In this document: in pieces, positions 27,540 to 37,176 of the stretch
How positions within the stretch are numbered: position 1 is the first letter of the stretch
Layout: every line of letters begins with the position of its first letter
From: Variovorax sp. V213
Lineage (GTDB): Bacteria; Pseudomonadota; Gammaproteobacteria; Burkholderiales; Burkholderiaceae_C
Assembly: GCF_041154455.1 (NCBI RefSeq)
Contig: NZ_AP028664.1
Span: 931,001-995,000 of the forward strand
Direction of reading: 5' to 3'
Length of the DNA: 64,000 nt
The notes under the pieces: generated by a model
Seen by the model: the letters and a program-made list of their open reading frames with translations, nothing else
The model's database searches: none
Told to the model about the DNA's origin: nothing
Position numbers and translations under genes: made by a program

Positions 27540-28565
27540 ATGAAAAGTTTGAGTTCTTTGTTCCTGGCCTGCGTGCTGGCCCTGGTCAGCGTGCAAGCCG
27601 ATGCGGCCCGCATCGGCGGCGGCAAGTCGGTCGGTCGCCAGTCGTCCAACGTGACGCAGCGCGAATCCGCATCGCCCACCGCGCCCACGCAGCAAAGCGC
27701 AACCAACGCAGCGCCGAAGCCGGCCACGCCGGCGCCCGCCGCCGCGGCTCCGAAGCGTCCATGGGGCGCCATGCTCGGTGGCCTCGCCGCCGGCCTGGGT
27801 CTGGCCTGGCTCGCGAATTCGCTGGGCCTCGGCGCCGGCTTTGCCAACATCCTTCTGATCGGGCTGCTCGTGATGGCCGCGCTGTTCGTCTGGCGCATGT
27901 TCAAGGCGCGTTCGGCAGCCTCGTCGGGCGCGAACCGCCCAGGCGGCTTTGCCTTCGAAGGCGCGGGCAATCCGGCGAATGCCGGTTCCCCGGCGCAGTA
28001 CAGCCCCGCCAACGTCGGCAACGACGCGTCGGCGCGGCCATGGGAGCGCAACACGAGCGCCTTCGACGCCACGCCCGCACATGCCGATGAGCGGCATGGC
28101 AGCAGCCTTTCCGCGGCAGGTGCTGCGGCCGGCGGCAGCATGATCGGTTCGGCACTGTCGGGTTCGCAGTCGTGGGGCATTCCGGTCGGCTTCGACGTGG
28201 ACGGCTTCCTCAGCGCCGCCAAGCGCAACTTCGTGACCCTGCAGGACGCATGGGACCGCGCCGACGTCACGACCCTGCGCTCGATGATGACCGACGGCAT
28301 GGTCGACGAGATCCGCACCCAGTTGGCCGATCGCGCCAGCCACACCGGCGGCGCCTCGAACAAGACCGAAGTCGTGATGCTCGACGCCAAGCTGCTGGGC
28401 ATCGAGCAACTGGCCGATGTCTACATGGCGAGCGTGGAGTTCTCCGGCATGATCCGCGAAGATGCTTCCGCCGGCCCGGGCCCGTTCCGCGAAGTCTGGA
28501 ACATGACCAAGCCCACCAGCGGCACCAGCGGCTGGCTGGTGGCGGGCGTGCAAGCGCTGCAGTAA
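27540..28565 (+). CDS. Tim44-like domain protein
   Basis: A 341-residue exported or membrane-anchored protein. It has a signal peptide (residues 1-22), an Ala/Pro-rich linker, two hydrophobic segments (about residues 75-110) and a C-terminal Tim44-like domain (about 220-340). Bacterial Tim44-like proteins are of unclear function; the fold is related to the mitochondrial import-motor subunit. GAGGAG lies 7 bases before the ATG, fixing the start. It sits between ubiE and ubiJ. Confidence 0.85.
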   Translation: MKSLSSLFLACVLALVSVQADAARIGGGKSVGRQSSNVTQRESASPTAPTQQSATNAAPKPATPAPAAAAPKRPWGAMLGGLAAGLGLAWLANSLGLGAGFANILLIGLLVMAALFVWRMFKARSAASSGANRPGGFAFEGAGNPANAGSPAQYSPANVGNDASARPWERNTSAFDATPAHADERHGSSLSAAGAAAGGSMIGSALSGSQSWGIPVGFDVDGFLSAAKRNFVTLQDAWDRADVTTLRSMMTDGMVDEIRTQLADRASHTGGASNKTEVVMLDAKLLGIEQLADVYMASVEFSGMIREDASAGPGPFREVWNMTKPTSGTSGWLVAGVQALQ

Positions 28566-28613
28566 GCGCATTCCAGCGGCCGGGAGGCCGTCCGCAGAAC
28601 CGATAATGGGGAC

Positions 28614-29186
28614 ATGGCCACACCATCGTCCCCATTTTCTTTTCTCGACGATCTGTTCAATCGCATCGGCGAACGTCTGCAGCCGCCCGCCTGGGCGGTG
28701 CACGAGATCCAGCATCGCGCGGTGCTGTTTCTGAACCATGTGCTGCAGCAGGAGCCCGAGGCCCAGCAGCGGCTGCTCCGGCAGCAGGGGCGGGTGGTGC
28801 GCTTCCAGTGGCGCTTCGTGACGATGGAGCTGGTAGCCACGCCCGCCGGCCTTCTCGACCTGGCGCCCGCCGGATCGGTGCCCGAGCTCACGCTCACCGT
28901 CACCGACGAATCCCCCTTCGAGCTGGCCCGTGCCACGCTGCGCGGCGGCAAGCCTTCGGTGCAGATCATCGGCGACGTGCAGCTCGCGGCCGAGGTCAAC
29001 TGGCTGGTCGACCACGTGCGCTGGGATGTCGAGGACGACCTCGCCCGCCTGGTCGGTGACGTGCCGGCGCACACCATTTCCAATGGCGCGCGCCGGGTCG
29101 TGGGCGCACTGCGCCAGTTCGTCGGCGATCGCAAGCCCCGGCAGGCCGGCGGTTCGTCGGCCGGCTCGGCGAGCACGCCCGAATGA
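28614..29186 (+). CDS. ubiJ: Ubiquinone biosynthesis accessory factor UbiJ (SCP2 domain)
   Basis: A 190-residue protein with an SCP2-type lipid-binding domain (about residues 20-125) and a C-terminal helical tail, matching UbiJ, which holds lipid intermediates for the Ubi enzyme complex. The assignment rests partly on context: downstream of ubiE and overlapping ubiB by ATGA, the conserved ubiE-ubiJ-ubiB order. A GATAAT at 28602-28607 lies 6 bases before the ATG and could be a leaderless promoter. Confidence 0.85.
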   Translation: MATPSSPFSFLDDLFNRIGERLQPPAWAVHEIQHRAVLFLNHVLQQEPEAQQRLLRQQGRVVRFQWRFVTMELVATPAGLLDLAPAGSVPELTLTVTDESPFELARATLRGGKPSVQIIGDVQLAAEVNWLVDHVRWDVEDDLARLVGDVPAHTISNGARRVVGALRQFVGDRKPRQAGGSSAGSASTPE

Positions 29187-30748
29187 GGCGCTTCTACCGC
29201 GGAATTTTCATCGTCTGGGTCGCGCTGCGCTACGGCCTGGACGAGCTCGTGCTCACGAGCTTCCAGAAACCCTGGCTGCGCGTGGTGGCGCGCGTCGTTT
29301 CCATCGGGCGCAATCTCGATGCGCCCCGCGGCCAGCGGCTGCGCGAGGCGCTCGAACGGCTGGGCCCGATCTTCGTCAAGTTCGGCCAGGTGCTGTCGAC
29401 CCGGCGCGACCTGCTGCCGCCCGACATCGCCGACGAACTCGCCTTCCTGCAAGACCGCGTGCCGCCGTTCCCCTCGTCCGTGGCCATCGCGACCATCGAG
29501 CGGGCCTTCCGCCGTCCCGTGGGCGACGTGTTCGTGCAGTTCGACGAGACGCCGATTGCCAGCGCGTCGATCGCGCAAGTCCACTTCGCGACCATCCGCA
29601 CCAACGAGGGCGAGGTGCGCGAGGTCGCGGTCAAGGTGCTGCGGCCCAACATGCGCGGCGTGATCGAGAAAGACCTGGCGCTCATGGCCATGATGGCCGG
29701 CTGGGTCGAGAAGCTCTCGCCCGACGGCAAGCGCCTGAAGCCGCGCGAGGTGGTGGGGGAGTTCGACAAGTACTTGCACGACGAGCTCGACCTGGTGCGC
29801 GAGGCGGCCAATGCGGCCCAGCTGCGTCGCAACATGGTCGAACTCGACCTGGTACTGATCCCGGAGATGTTCTGGGACTTCTGCCACCCCGAGGTGATCG
29901 TGATGGAGCGCATGAACGGCGTGCCCATTGCCCAGCTCGACCGCCTGCGTGCGGCCGGCGTCGACATTCCCAAGCTGGCGCGCGACGGCGTCACCATCTT
30001 CTTCACGCAGGTGTTTCGCGACGGCTTCTTTCACGCCGACATGCACCCGGGCAACATCCAGGTGAGCCTCGTGCCCGAGACCTTCGGGCGCTACATTTCG
30101 CTCGACTTCGGGATCATCGGCACGCTGACCGAGTCGGACAAGGAGTACCTCGCGCAGAACTTCGTGGCCTTTTTCCGGCGCGACTACAAGCGCGTGGCCG
30201 AGCTTCACCTCGAAAGCGGCTGGGTGCCCGAAGGCACCCGCATCGACGAGCTGGAGGCGGCGATCCGCACCGTCTGCGAGCCCTACTTCGACCGGCCGCT
30301 GCGGGAAATTTCGCTCGGCATGGTGCTGATGCGCCTGTTCCAGACCTCGCGCCGCTTCCACGTCGAGATCCAGCCGCAGCTGGTGCTGCTGCAGAAAACC
30401 CTGCTCAACATCGAGGGATTGGGCCGCCAGCTCGATCCCGAGCTCGACCTCTGGCATACCGCCAAGCCCTTCCTGGAAAAATGGATGGTCGACCAGATCG
30501 GGCCCAGGAAGCTGTTCGAGCAGCTCAAGGCCGAGGCGCCGCGCTATGCAAAATTGCTGCCCCAATTGCCGCGGCTGCTGCACGATTTCCTTGAAAATCG
30601 GCCCGCCGACCACCGCCGCGAGCTGCTGGAACTGCTGGCCGCGCAGAAGCGCACCAACCGGCTGCTGCAGGCCATCCTCTACGGTGGCATGGGATTTGTA
30701 TTGGGGTTGCTCGCCATGCAGGTGCTGGTGCGCGTGAAGTTGTTCTAG
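29183..30748 (+). CDS. ubiB: Ubiquinone biosynthesis protein UbiB, ABC1/ADCK family
   Basis: Atypical kinase-like ATPase required for ubiquinone synthesis, 521 residues. It shows the family's KxGQ motif (VKFGQVLSTR), the catalytic-loop equivalent FFHADMHPGNI, the metal-binding DFG (LDFGIIG) and C-terminal hydrophobic segments near residues 493-515 that anchor it to the membrane. The ATG overlaps the ubiJ stop as ATGA. Confidence 0.96.
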   Translation: MRRFYRGIFIVWVALRYGLDELVLTSFQKPWLRVVARVVSIGRNLDAPRGQRLREALERLGPIFVKFGQVLSTRRDLLPPDIADELAFLQDRVPPFPSSVAIATIERAFRRPVGDVFVQFDETPIASASIAQVHFATIRTNEGEVREVAVKVLRPNMRGVIEKDLALMAMMAGWVEKLSPDGKRLKPREVVGEFDKYLHDELDLVREAANAAQLRRNMVELDLVLIPEMFWDFCHPEVIVMERMNGVPIAQLDRLRAAGVDIPKLARDGVTIFFTQVFRDGFFHADMHPGNIQVSLVPETFGRYISLDFGIIGTLTESDKEYLAQNFVAFFRRDYKRVAELHLESGWVPEGTRIDELEAAIRTVCEPYFDRPLREISLGMVLMRLFQTSRRFHVEIQPQLVLLQKTLLNIEGLGRQLDPELDLWHTAKPFLEKWMVDQIGPRKLFEQLKAEAPRYAKLLPQLPRLLHDFLENRPADHRRELLELLAAQKRTNRLLQAILYGGMGFVLGLLAMQVLVRVKLF

Positions 30749-30760
30749 AGGAGAGTCCCC

Positions 30761-32209
30761 GTGTTGTTGACGCTGGTTGTCGTTTATCTGCTGGTCACCA
30801 TCGCGATCGGCCTTTACGCCGCCAAGCGGGTGAAGAACACCACCGACTTCGCCATTGCGGGGCGGCATCTACCGCTCTACATGATCGTGACGACCACCTT
30901 CGCGACCTGGTTCGGGTCCGAAACGGTGCTCGGCATTCCGGCCAAGTTCATCGAGGGCGGGCTGAACGGGGTGGTCGAAGACCCCTTCGGTGCCGGCACC
31001 TGCCTGATCCTGGTCGGGCTGTTCTTCGCGGGCAAGCTCTACCGCATGACGCTCCTGACCATCAGCGACTACTACCGCGAGCGCTATGGCCGCGGTGTCG
31101 AGGTGGCCTGCTCGCTCATCATCATGCTGAGCTACCTGGGCTGGGTGTCGGCGCAGGTCACGGCGCTGGGGCTGGTGTTCAACGTGCTCTCGGCCGGCGC
31201 CATCAGCATTCCGGTGGGCATGGTGATCGGGGTGGTCTCGATCCTGGCCTATACCCTGTTCGGCGGCATGTGGTCGGTGGCGGTGACCGATTTCATCCAG
31301 ATGATCATCCTCGTCGCGGGGCTTGCCGGAATCGCCATGTTCGCCGGCAACATGGCCGGCGGTGCCGACAAGGTGGTGGCCTTCGCGGTCAGCAAGGACC
31401 TCTTCAAGTTCTGGCCCGAGCCCAATTGGCACGACATGGTGTTCTTCTTTGCCGCGGCCATCACGATGATGCTGGGCTCCATTCCGCAGCAGGACGTGTT
31501 CCAGCGCGTCATGTCCGCCAACAGCACCAAGGCCGCCACGCGGGGACCGGTGATCGGCGGCGTGGCATACATTCTTTTCGCGTTCGTCCCCATGTTCCTG
31601 GTGGCGAGCGCGCTCCTGATCATGCCGGAGCAGACCGCCGCGCTGCTGAAGGAAGATCCGCAGAAGGTGCTGCCCACGCTGGTGCTCGAGAAGATGCCCT
31701 TCGTGATGCAGGTGCTGTTCTTCGGCGCGCTGCTGTCGGCCATCAAGTCGACCGCTTCGGCCACCCTGCTGGCGCCGAGCGTCACGTTCACCGAGAACAT
31801 CTGGCGCCAGTTCCGGCCCTCGGGAACCGACCGCCAGAACCTCATGACCATGCGCATCACCGTGCTGGTCTTCAGCGCGGCTGTGCTGGCCTATGCCATC
31901 CGCATGCAGGGCACGCCCATCTACGAGCTGGTGTCCGGCGCCTACCAGGTGCCGCTGGTCGGCGCCTTCGTGCCGCTGGTGTGCGGGCTGTACTGGCGCC
32001 GCGCCACCACCCAGGGCGCTGTCGCCTCGATCCTGTTCGGCATCGGTGTCTGGCTGCTGTTCCTGGCGCTGCCCTGGGGCACGGCATTTCCGGCCCAGCT
32101 GGCCGGGGTGCTCGCCTCGTTCACCGGCATGGTGGCCGGATCGCTGGCGCCGCAGTGGGTGGCCAATACACGCACGCCGCACCGGCTGCTGGCCACGGAA
32201 CCGGCCTGA
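30761..32209 (+). CDS. Sodium:solute symporter (SSS) family protein
   Basis: Secondary transporter of the solute:sodium symporter family, 482 residues with about 13 transmembrane helices. Motifs of the family are visible, such as FAIAGRHLPLYMI near the N-terminus and the GGMWSVAVTDFIQM block. A GTG at 30761 is used, preceded by GAGGAGAG; it directly precedes the first helix. It follows ubiB by 12 bases. The substrate cannot be read from sequence. Confidence 0.87.
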   Translation: MLLTLVVVYLLVTIAIGLYAAKRVKNTTDFAIAGRHLPLYMIVTTTFATWFGSETVLGIPAKFIEGGLNGVVEDPFGAGTCLILVGLFFAGKLYRMTLLTISDYYRERYGRGVEVACSLIIMLSYLGWVSAQVTALGLVFNVLSAGAISIPVGMVIGVVSILAYTLFGGMWSVAVTDFIQMIILVAGLAGIAMFAGNMAGGADKVVAFAVSKDLFKFWPEPNWHDMVFFFAAAITMMLGSIPQQDVFQRVMSANSTKAATRGPVIGGVAYILFAFVPMFLVASALLIMPEQTAALLKEDPQKVLPTLVLEKMPFVMQVLFFGALLSAIKSTASATLLAPSVTFTENIWRQFRPSGTDRQNLMTMRITVLVFSAAVLAYAIRMQGTPIYELVSGAYQVPLVGAFVPLVCGLYWRRATTQGAVASILFGIGVWLLFLALPWGTAFPAQLAGVLASFTGMVAGSLAPQWVANTRTPHRLLATEPA

Positions 32210-32312
32210 AGACGCGCCGGTTGGCGGGGCGGCCCTTATAATCGAGGGCTTTGCGAGCGGCCTTTGCCAGGCTTTTACGCCGAATCCGCGCCGCTTTTTC
32301 CACTCAATTCCA

Positions 32313-32657
32313 ATGCCCATTTACGCCTACAAGTGCAGCGCCTGCGGCTTTGCCAAGGACGCCCTGCAGAAAATGTCCGATGCGCCGCTCACGGTGTGCC
32401 CGACGTGCGGCGCGAGTGCGTTCGAGAAGCAAGTCACCGCCGCCGGTTTCCAGCTCAAGGGTTCCGGCTGGTATGTAACTGATTTCCGCGATGGCGGCGG
32501 CAAGAAGGCCGAGCCCGCAACGGCCCCGGCGGCGACCAATGGCGACGCCGCCGCTGCGCCGGCCGCGGCCGCCAAGACCGCGGAAGCTTCGAGCCCTGCC
32601 CCCGCGCCCAGTCCTGCTCCGGCGCCAGCCCCTGCAGCAGCCGCCAAGGGCGCCTGA
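32313..32657 (+). CDS. FmdB family zinc-ribbon protein with Ala/Pro tail
   Basis: A 114-residue protein. The first 42 residues form a zinc ribbon (CSAC and CPTC pairs, start MPIYAYKCSACGF), the FmdB/regulatory-domain family. After residue 60 there is a low-complexity Ala/Pro/Lys tail unlike the compact ribbon. The start is fixed by the ribbon. A TATAAT at 32237-32242 lies about 70 bases upstream without a matching -35. It precedes DUF502 and aspS, a conserved Burkholderiales order. Function unknown. Confidence 0.85.
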   Translation: MPIYAYKCSACGFAKDALQKMSDAPLTVCPTCGASAFEKQVTAAGFQLKGSGWYVTDFRDGGGKKAEPATAPAATNGDAAAAPAAAAKTAEASSPAPAPSPAPAPAPAAAAKGA

Positions 32658-32668
32658 GAACACACACC

Positions 32669-33289
32669 ATGCTCGCCCTGCGCAAATGGCTGTTTTCCGG
32701 CTTGCTGGTGATCGTGCCGCTGTTCATCACCCTGGCGGTGCTGAAGTGGATCATCGACACGCTGGACCAGACGCTCTGGGTGCTGCCGTCGGTCTGGCAG
32801 AAATGGCTGTACGACAACAACGTGCGCGGGCTCGGCGTGCTGCTCACGCTGGCCATCCTGCTGGGCGTGGGCGCCATTGCGAGCAATTTCGTAGGCAAGC
32901 GCCTGCTCGGCTGGGGCGACGCCGTGGTGCGGCGCATTCCGGTCGTGCGCTCGATCTACTCCAGCGTCAAGCAGGTGTCCGACACGCTGTTTTCCGAGAA
33001 CGGCAATGCCTTCCGGACCGCCGTGCTGGTGCAGTGGCCGCGCGAGGGGGTCTGGACCATCGCCTTCGTGACCGGCACGCCCGGTGGCGACGTGGTCGAG
33101 CACCTGGGCGGCGGCGACTATCTCAGCGTCTACGTTCCGACCACGCCCAATCCCACGGGCGGTTATTTCGTGATGCTCAAGCGCAGCGACTGCATCGAAC
33201 TGAAGATGAGCGTGGACGAAGCGCTCAAGTACATCGTCTCGATGGGGGTGGTCGTTCCCGGCGGCCCCTCGTCCCTCGCGATCAAGTAA
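32669..33289 (+). CDS. DUF502 membrane protein
   Basis: A 206-residue inner-membrane protein with two N-terminal membrane helices (about residues 7-28 and 50-72) and a conserved soluble domain (PVVRSIYSSVKQVSDTLF block), the DUF502 family. Function unknown in bacteria. It lies 11 bases after fmdB and 34 bases before aspS, and is probably cotranscribed. Confidence 0.88.
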   Translation: MLALRKWLFSGLLVIVPLFITLAVLKWIIDTLDQTLWVLPSVWQKWLYDNNVRGLGVLLTLAILLGVGAIASNFVGKRLLGWGDAVVRRIPVVRSIYSSVKQVSDTLFSENGNAFRTAVLVQWPREGVWTIAFVTGTPGGDVVEHLGGGDYLSVYVPTTPNPTGGYFVMLKRSDCIELKMSVDEALKYIVSMGVVVPGGPSSLAIK

Positions 33290-33323
33290 AAAAACGCGCC
33301 TTCGCGGCGCCGGAATTCAAGAT

Positions 33324-35129
33324 ATGGCCATGCGTACTCACTATTGCGGTCTTGTGACCGAAGCCCTGATGGGCCAAACCGTCACCCTGTGCGGCTGGGT
33401 CAACCGCCGCCGCGACCATGGCGGCGTGATCTTCGTCGACGTGCGCGACCGCGAAGGCTACGTGCAGGTGGTGTGCGACCCCGACCGCGCCGCCACCTTC
33501 GCCGTGGCCGAAAACCTGCGCAACGAGTTCTGCGTGCAGATCACCGGCCTGGTGCGCGCCCGCCCCGAAGGCACCACCAACGATCAGCTCAAGAGCGGCA
33601 AGATCGAAGTGCTGTGCCACGAACTCAAGGTGCTGAACCCGTCGGTCACGCCGCCGTTCCTGCTGGATGACGACAACCTGTCGGAAACCACCCGCCTCAC
33701 GCACCGCGTGCTCGACCTGCGCCGCCCGGTGATGCAGCGCAACATGATGCTGCGCTACAAGGTGACGATGGAAACGCGCAAGTTCCTCGATGCCAACGGC
33801 TTCATCGACATCGAGACCCCGATGCTCGGCAAGTCCACGCCCGAAGGCGCGCGCGACTACCTCGTGCCCAGCCGCGTGCACGACGGCAGCTTCTTCGCGC
33901 TGCCGCAGTCGCCCCAGCTCTTCAAGCAGCTCTTGATGGTGGCCGGCTATGACCGCTACTACCAGATCGTGAAGTGCTTCCGCGACGAAGACCTGCGCGC
34001 CGACCGCCAGCCGGAGTTCACGCAGATCGACATCGAGACCTCCTTCCTGGCCGAAGAAGAAATCCGCGAGATGTTCGAGGGCATGATCCGCACCGTGTTC
34101 CGCAACGCCGCGGGCATCGACCTGCCGGTGTTCCCGACCATGAGCTACGGCGATGCGATGTTCAAGTACGGCTCGGACAAGCCCGACCTGCGCGTGAAGC
34201 TTGAATTCACTGAGCTCACCGAACTCATGAAGCGCGTCGAATTCAAGGTGTTCTCGAATGCCGCCACCATGAAGGGCGGCCGTGTCGTCGCGCTGCGCGT
34301 GCCGGGCGGCGGTGCCGAAGGCGGCCTCTCGCGCGGCGAGATCGACGCCTATCAGGAGTTCGTCAAGATCTATGGTGCCAAGGGCCTGGCCTACATCAAG
34401 GTCAATGACGCGCAGGCCGGTCGCGAAGGCCTGCAGAGCCCCATCGTCAAGAACCTCGACGATGCGGCGCTGGCCGAAATCATTGCCCGCACGGGTGCCC
34501 GCAACGGCGACATCCTGTTCTTTGGGGCCGACAAGGAAAAGGTCGTCAACGACGCCATCGGCGCGCTGCGCGTGAAGATCGGCCACAGCGCCTTCGGCAA
34601 GAAGAGCGGCCTGTTCGACGACCGCTGGGCGCCGCTGTGGGTGGTCGACTTCCCGATGTTCGAGTTCGACGAGGAAGGCCAGCGCTGGTCGGCCGTGCAC
34701 CACCCGTTCACCGCACCGAAGGACGGCCATGAAGACCTCATGGACACCGCGCCCGAGAAGTGCATTGCCAAGGCCTACGACATGGTGCTCAACGGCATCG
34801 AGATGGGCGGCGGCTCGGTGCGTATCCATCGCGAGGAAGTGCAGAGCAAGGTGTTCCGCGCGCTCAAGATCAATGCCGAGGACGCGCAGCTCAAGTTCGG
34901 CTTCCTGCTGGACGCGCTGCAATACGGCGCGCCGCCGCACGGCGGCATCGCCATCGGCCTGGACCGCCTCGTCATGCTCATGACTGGCGCCGAGTCGATC
35001 CGCGACGTGATCGCCTTCCCCAAGACCCAGCGCGCGCAAGACCTGCTCACGCAGGCGCCGAGCCCGGTGGACGAAAAGCAGCTGCGCGAACTGCACATCC
35101 GGCTGCGCAACGTCCAGCAGCCCGCCTGA
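33324..35129 (+). CDS. aspS: Aspartyl-tRNA synthetase
   Basis: Class IIb aminoacyl-tRNA synthetase, 601 residues, the bacterial type. It has an N-terminal OB-fold anticodon-binding domain (MAMRTHYCGLVTEALMGQTV start, CGWVNRRRDHGG), the catalytic core with FRDEDLRADRQPEFTQ motif 2, the GAD insertion (about 290-420) and motif 3 GIAIGLDRLVML. Whether it also charges tRNA-Asn cannot be told here. It is followed 7 bases later by nudB. Confidence 0.96.
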   Translation: MAMRTHYCGLVTEALMGQTVTLCGWVNRRRDHGGVIFVDVRDREGYVQVVCDPDRAATFAVAENLRNEFCVQITGLVRARPEGTTNDQLKSGKIEVLCHELKVLNPSVTPPFLLDDDNLSETTRLTHRVLDLRRPVMQRNMMLRYKVTMETRKFLDANGFIDIETPMLGKSTPEGARDYLVPSRVHDGSFFALPQSPQLFKQLLMVAGYDRYYQIVKCFRDEDLRADRQPEFTQIDIETSFLAEEEIREMFEGMIRTVFRNAAGIDLPVFPTMSYGDAMFKYGSDKPDLRVKLEFTELTELMKRVEFKVFSNAATMKGGRVVALRVPGGGAEGGLSRGEIDAYQEFVKIYGAKGLAYIKVNDAQAGREGLQSPIVKNLDDAALAEIIARTGARNGDILFFGADKEKVVNDAIGALRVKIGHSAFGKKSGLFDDRWAPLWVVDFPMFEFDEEGQRWSAVHHPFTAPKDGHEDLMDTAPEKCIAKAYDMVLNGIEMGGGSVRIHREEVQSKVFRALKINAEDAQLKFGFLLDALQYGAPPHGGIAIGLDRLVMLMTGAESIRDVIAFPKTQRAQDLLTQAPSPVDEKQLRELHIRLRNVQQPA

Positions 35130-35136
35130 TGCGCCC

Positions 35137-35610
35137 ATGACGACCATCGCCCGGCCCTGGAAAATTCCGGAGTCGGTGCTGGTCGTCATTCACACGCCCG
35201 CGCTCGAGGTGCTGCTGATCCGGCGCGCCGACGCCCACGAGTTCTGGCAGTCGGTCACCGGCAGCAAGGACGTAGCCGACGAGCCGCTCGCGCTCACCGC
35301 GGCGCGCGAGGTGGCGGAAGAAACCGGCATCCAGTGCGGGGAGGGCAGCCCGCTGGCAGCGCAACTGGTCGACTGGCAGCTGCGCAACGTCTACGAAATC
35401 TACCCGGGCTGGCGTGCGCGCTACGAACCGGGCATCACGCACAACACCGAGCACCTGTTCGGGCTCTGCGTGCCCGAGCGCGTGGTGCCCACGCTCGCCC
35501 CCCGCGAGCACACGGCCTGGAAATGGCTGCCGTACCGCGAGGCCGCCGACGCGTGCTTTTCCCCGTCGAATGCCGAAGCCATTCTGTTGCTGCCAGAATT
35601 TGCGCGATGA
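35137..35610 (+). CDS. nudB: Dihydroneopterin triphosphate diphosphatase
   Basis: Nudix hydrolase that removes pyrophosphate from dihydroneopterin triphosphate in folate synthesis. The 157-residue protein begins with IPESVLVVIH and contains SVTGSKDVADE and the Nudix box core REVAEETG, the NudB pattern. It is placed after aspS (as in E. coli) and two genes before folE, which makes its substrate. It overlaps the next gene by ATGA. Confidence 0.92.
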   Translation: MTTIARPWKIPESVLVVIHTPALEVLLIRRADAHEFWQSVTGSKDVADEPLALTAAREVAEETGIQCGEGSPLAAQLVDWQLRNVYEIYPGWRARYEPGITHNTEHLFGLCVPERVVPTLAPREHTAWKWLPYREAADACFSPSNAEAILLLPEFAR

Positions 35611-36359
35611 ACCTGCCGGCACACACGCTTCGGGTCGCGACCTACAACATCCACAAGGGTGTGCAGGGCATCGGGCCTGCCCGGCGCCTCGAGATCCATA
35701 ACCTGGGGCATGCCATCGAGCAGCTCGACGCCGACATCGTCTGCCTGCAAGAGGTGCGCAAGATGAACCGGCAGGCGCAGGCGCGTTTTGCGCGCTGGCC
35801 CGAGATGCCCCAGGCCGATTTTCTGGCGCCCGAGGGCTATACCGCCGTCTACGAAACCAATGCCGTCACGCGCCACGGGGAGCACGGCAATGCGCTGCTC
35901 ACCCGCTGGCCGGTGATCCGCAGCGGCCACCAGGACATTTCGGACCACCGCTTCGAGCAGCGCGGGCTGCTGCACGTCGTCATCGAGGTGGAGGACCGTC
36001 CGGTGCATGCCATCGTGGTGCACCTGGGGCTCATCAAGGGCAGCCGGGTGCGGCAGGTGGCCCGGTTGCGCGAGTTCATCGAACGCGAAGTGCCGACGGG
36101 CGAGGCGGTGGTCGTCGCGGGCGACTTCAACGACTGGGGCGCGCGCATGCGCCACGCCATGAATGCCATGGGCCTGCGCGACACCAGCGACCTGCGCGGC
36201 CCGCCGACGCTCACCTATCCTTCGCGCCTGCCCGTGGCGCAGCTTGATTTCATCTACGCGCGGCAACTCGAGCAGGTGGCCTGCTCGGTGCCGCGGGGCC
36301 CGATCTGGGCGCGGATGTCCGACCACCTTCCGCTGGTGGCCGATTTCACGCTGCCCTGA
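35607..36359 (+). CDS. Endonuclease/exonuclease/phosphatase family protein
   Basis: A 250-residue member of the EEP fold, related to YbhP-type proteins. Visible motifs: RVATYNIHKG, the metal-binding Glu in VCLQEVRKM, GDFNDW and the C-terminal SDHLPL. There is no signal peptide. Substrates in this fold range from DNA to phospholipid head-groups, so no specific role is given. It is translationally coupled to nudB. Confidence 0.86.
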   Translation: MNLPAHTLRVATYNIHKGVQGIGPARRLEIHNLGHAIEQLDADIVCLQEVRKMNRQAQARFARWPEMPQADFLAPEGYTAVYETNAVTRHGEHGNALLTRWPVIRSGHQDISDHRFEQRGLLHVVIEVEDRPVHAIVVHLGLIKGSRVRQVARLREFIEREVPTGEAVVVAGDFNDWGARMRHAMNAMGLRDTSDLRGPPTLTYPSRLPVAQLDFIYARQLEQVACSVPRGPIWARMSDHLPLVADFTLP

Positions 36360-36442
36360 GGCCCGAGCCGGCGCGCTTCGCACCCTGCGCGCTGCTTCTC
36401 CCGCCCCGGCAGCCAAAATGCGTTCGCTGATACCATGCGCGG

Positions 36443-37174
36443 ATGCTGAGGAAAACCGACGTGGAACCGCGCCCTGATGGCAACAACGACGACGAGGGCA
36501 CACCCGTCTCCGTGAAGATCCGCGAGCGCCTGACGGCCGCGCGCAAGCGCTTCAACGCCAACGACAACATTGCCGAGTTCATCGCGCCCGGCGAGCTCGA
36601 GTCCCTGCTCGACGAGGTCGAGGTGAAGATGAAGGGCGTGCTCGAAAGCCTGGTGATCGATCTCGAGAACGACCACAACACCGGCAACACCGCGCGCCGG
36701 GTGGCCAAGATGTACCTCAACGAAGTGTTCAAGGGCCGCTACGTGGCGCCGCCTTCGCTCACGGAGTTTCCGAATGCCGAGCATCTGAACGAGCTGATGA
36801 TCGTCGGCCCGATCACCGTGCGCAGCGCCTGCTCGCACCACTTCTGCCCGATCATCGGCAAGCTGTGGATCGGCATCATGCCGAACGAGCACACCAACGT
36901 CATCGGCCTGTCCAAGTACGCCCGCCTTGCCGAATGGGTCATGGGCCGTCCGCAGATCCAAGAAGAAGCCGTGGTGCAGCTGGCCGACCTGATCCAGGAA
37001 AAGACGCAGCCGGACGGCCTGGCGCTGGTGATGGAAGCCGAGCATTTCTGCATGGCCTGGCGCGGCGTGAAGGAAATGGACAGCAAGATGATCAACTCCG
37101 TGATGCGCGGCGTGTTCCTCAAGGACCCGAGCCTGCGTCGCGAATTTCTTTCCCTCCTGCCGAGAAGGAGCTGA
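36443..37174 (+). CDS. folE: GTP cyclohydrolase I
   Basis: Converts GTP to 7,8-dihydroneopterin triphosphate, feeding folate and the queuosine pathway (QueD/QueE lie further on). The 243-residue protein shows the zinc-binding region VRSACSHHFCPIIG and the C-terminal AEHFCMAWRGV block. An N-terminal extension of about 20 charged residues precedes the conserved domain. A GATACC hexamer sits 8 bases before the ATG with no Shine-Dalgarno. The 3' end carries AAGGAG that can serve the small ORF at 37177. Confidence 0.94.
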   Translation: MLRKTDVEPRPDGNNDDEGTPVSVKIRERLTAARKRFNANDNIAEFIAPGELESLLDEVEVKMKGVLESLVIDLENDHNTGNTARRVAKMYLNEVFKGRYVAPPSLTEFPNAEHLNELMIVGPITVRSACSHHFCPIIGKLWIGIMPNEHTNVIGLSKYARLAEWVMGRPQIQEEAVVQLADLIQEKTQPDGLALVMEAEHFCMAWRGVKEMDSKMINSVMRGVFLKDPSLRREFLSLLPRRS

Positions 37175-37176
37175 AT

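Noticed and set aside
33290..33316. Hairpin plus T-run on the minus strand between DUF502 and aspS
   Set aside because: The GCGCC/GGCGC stem with seven T would terminate a minus-strand transcript, but no minus-strand gene reads into it. In the plus direction the A-run precedes the stem, so it is not a terminator for DUF502.
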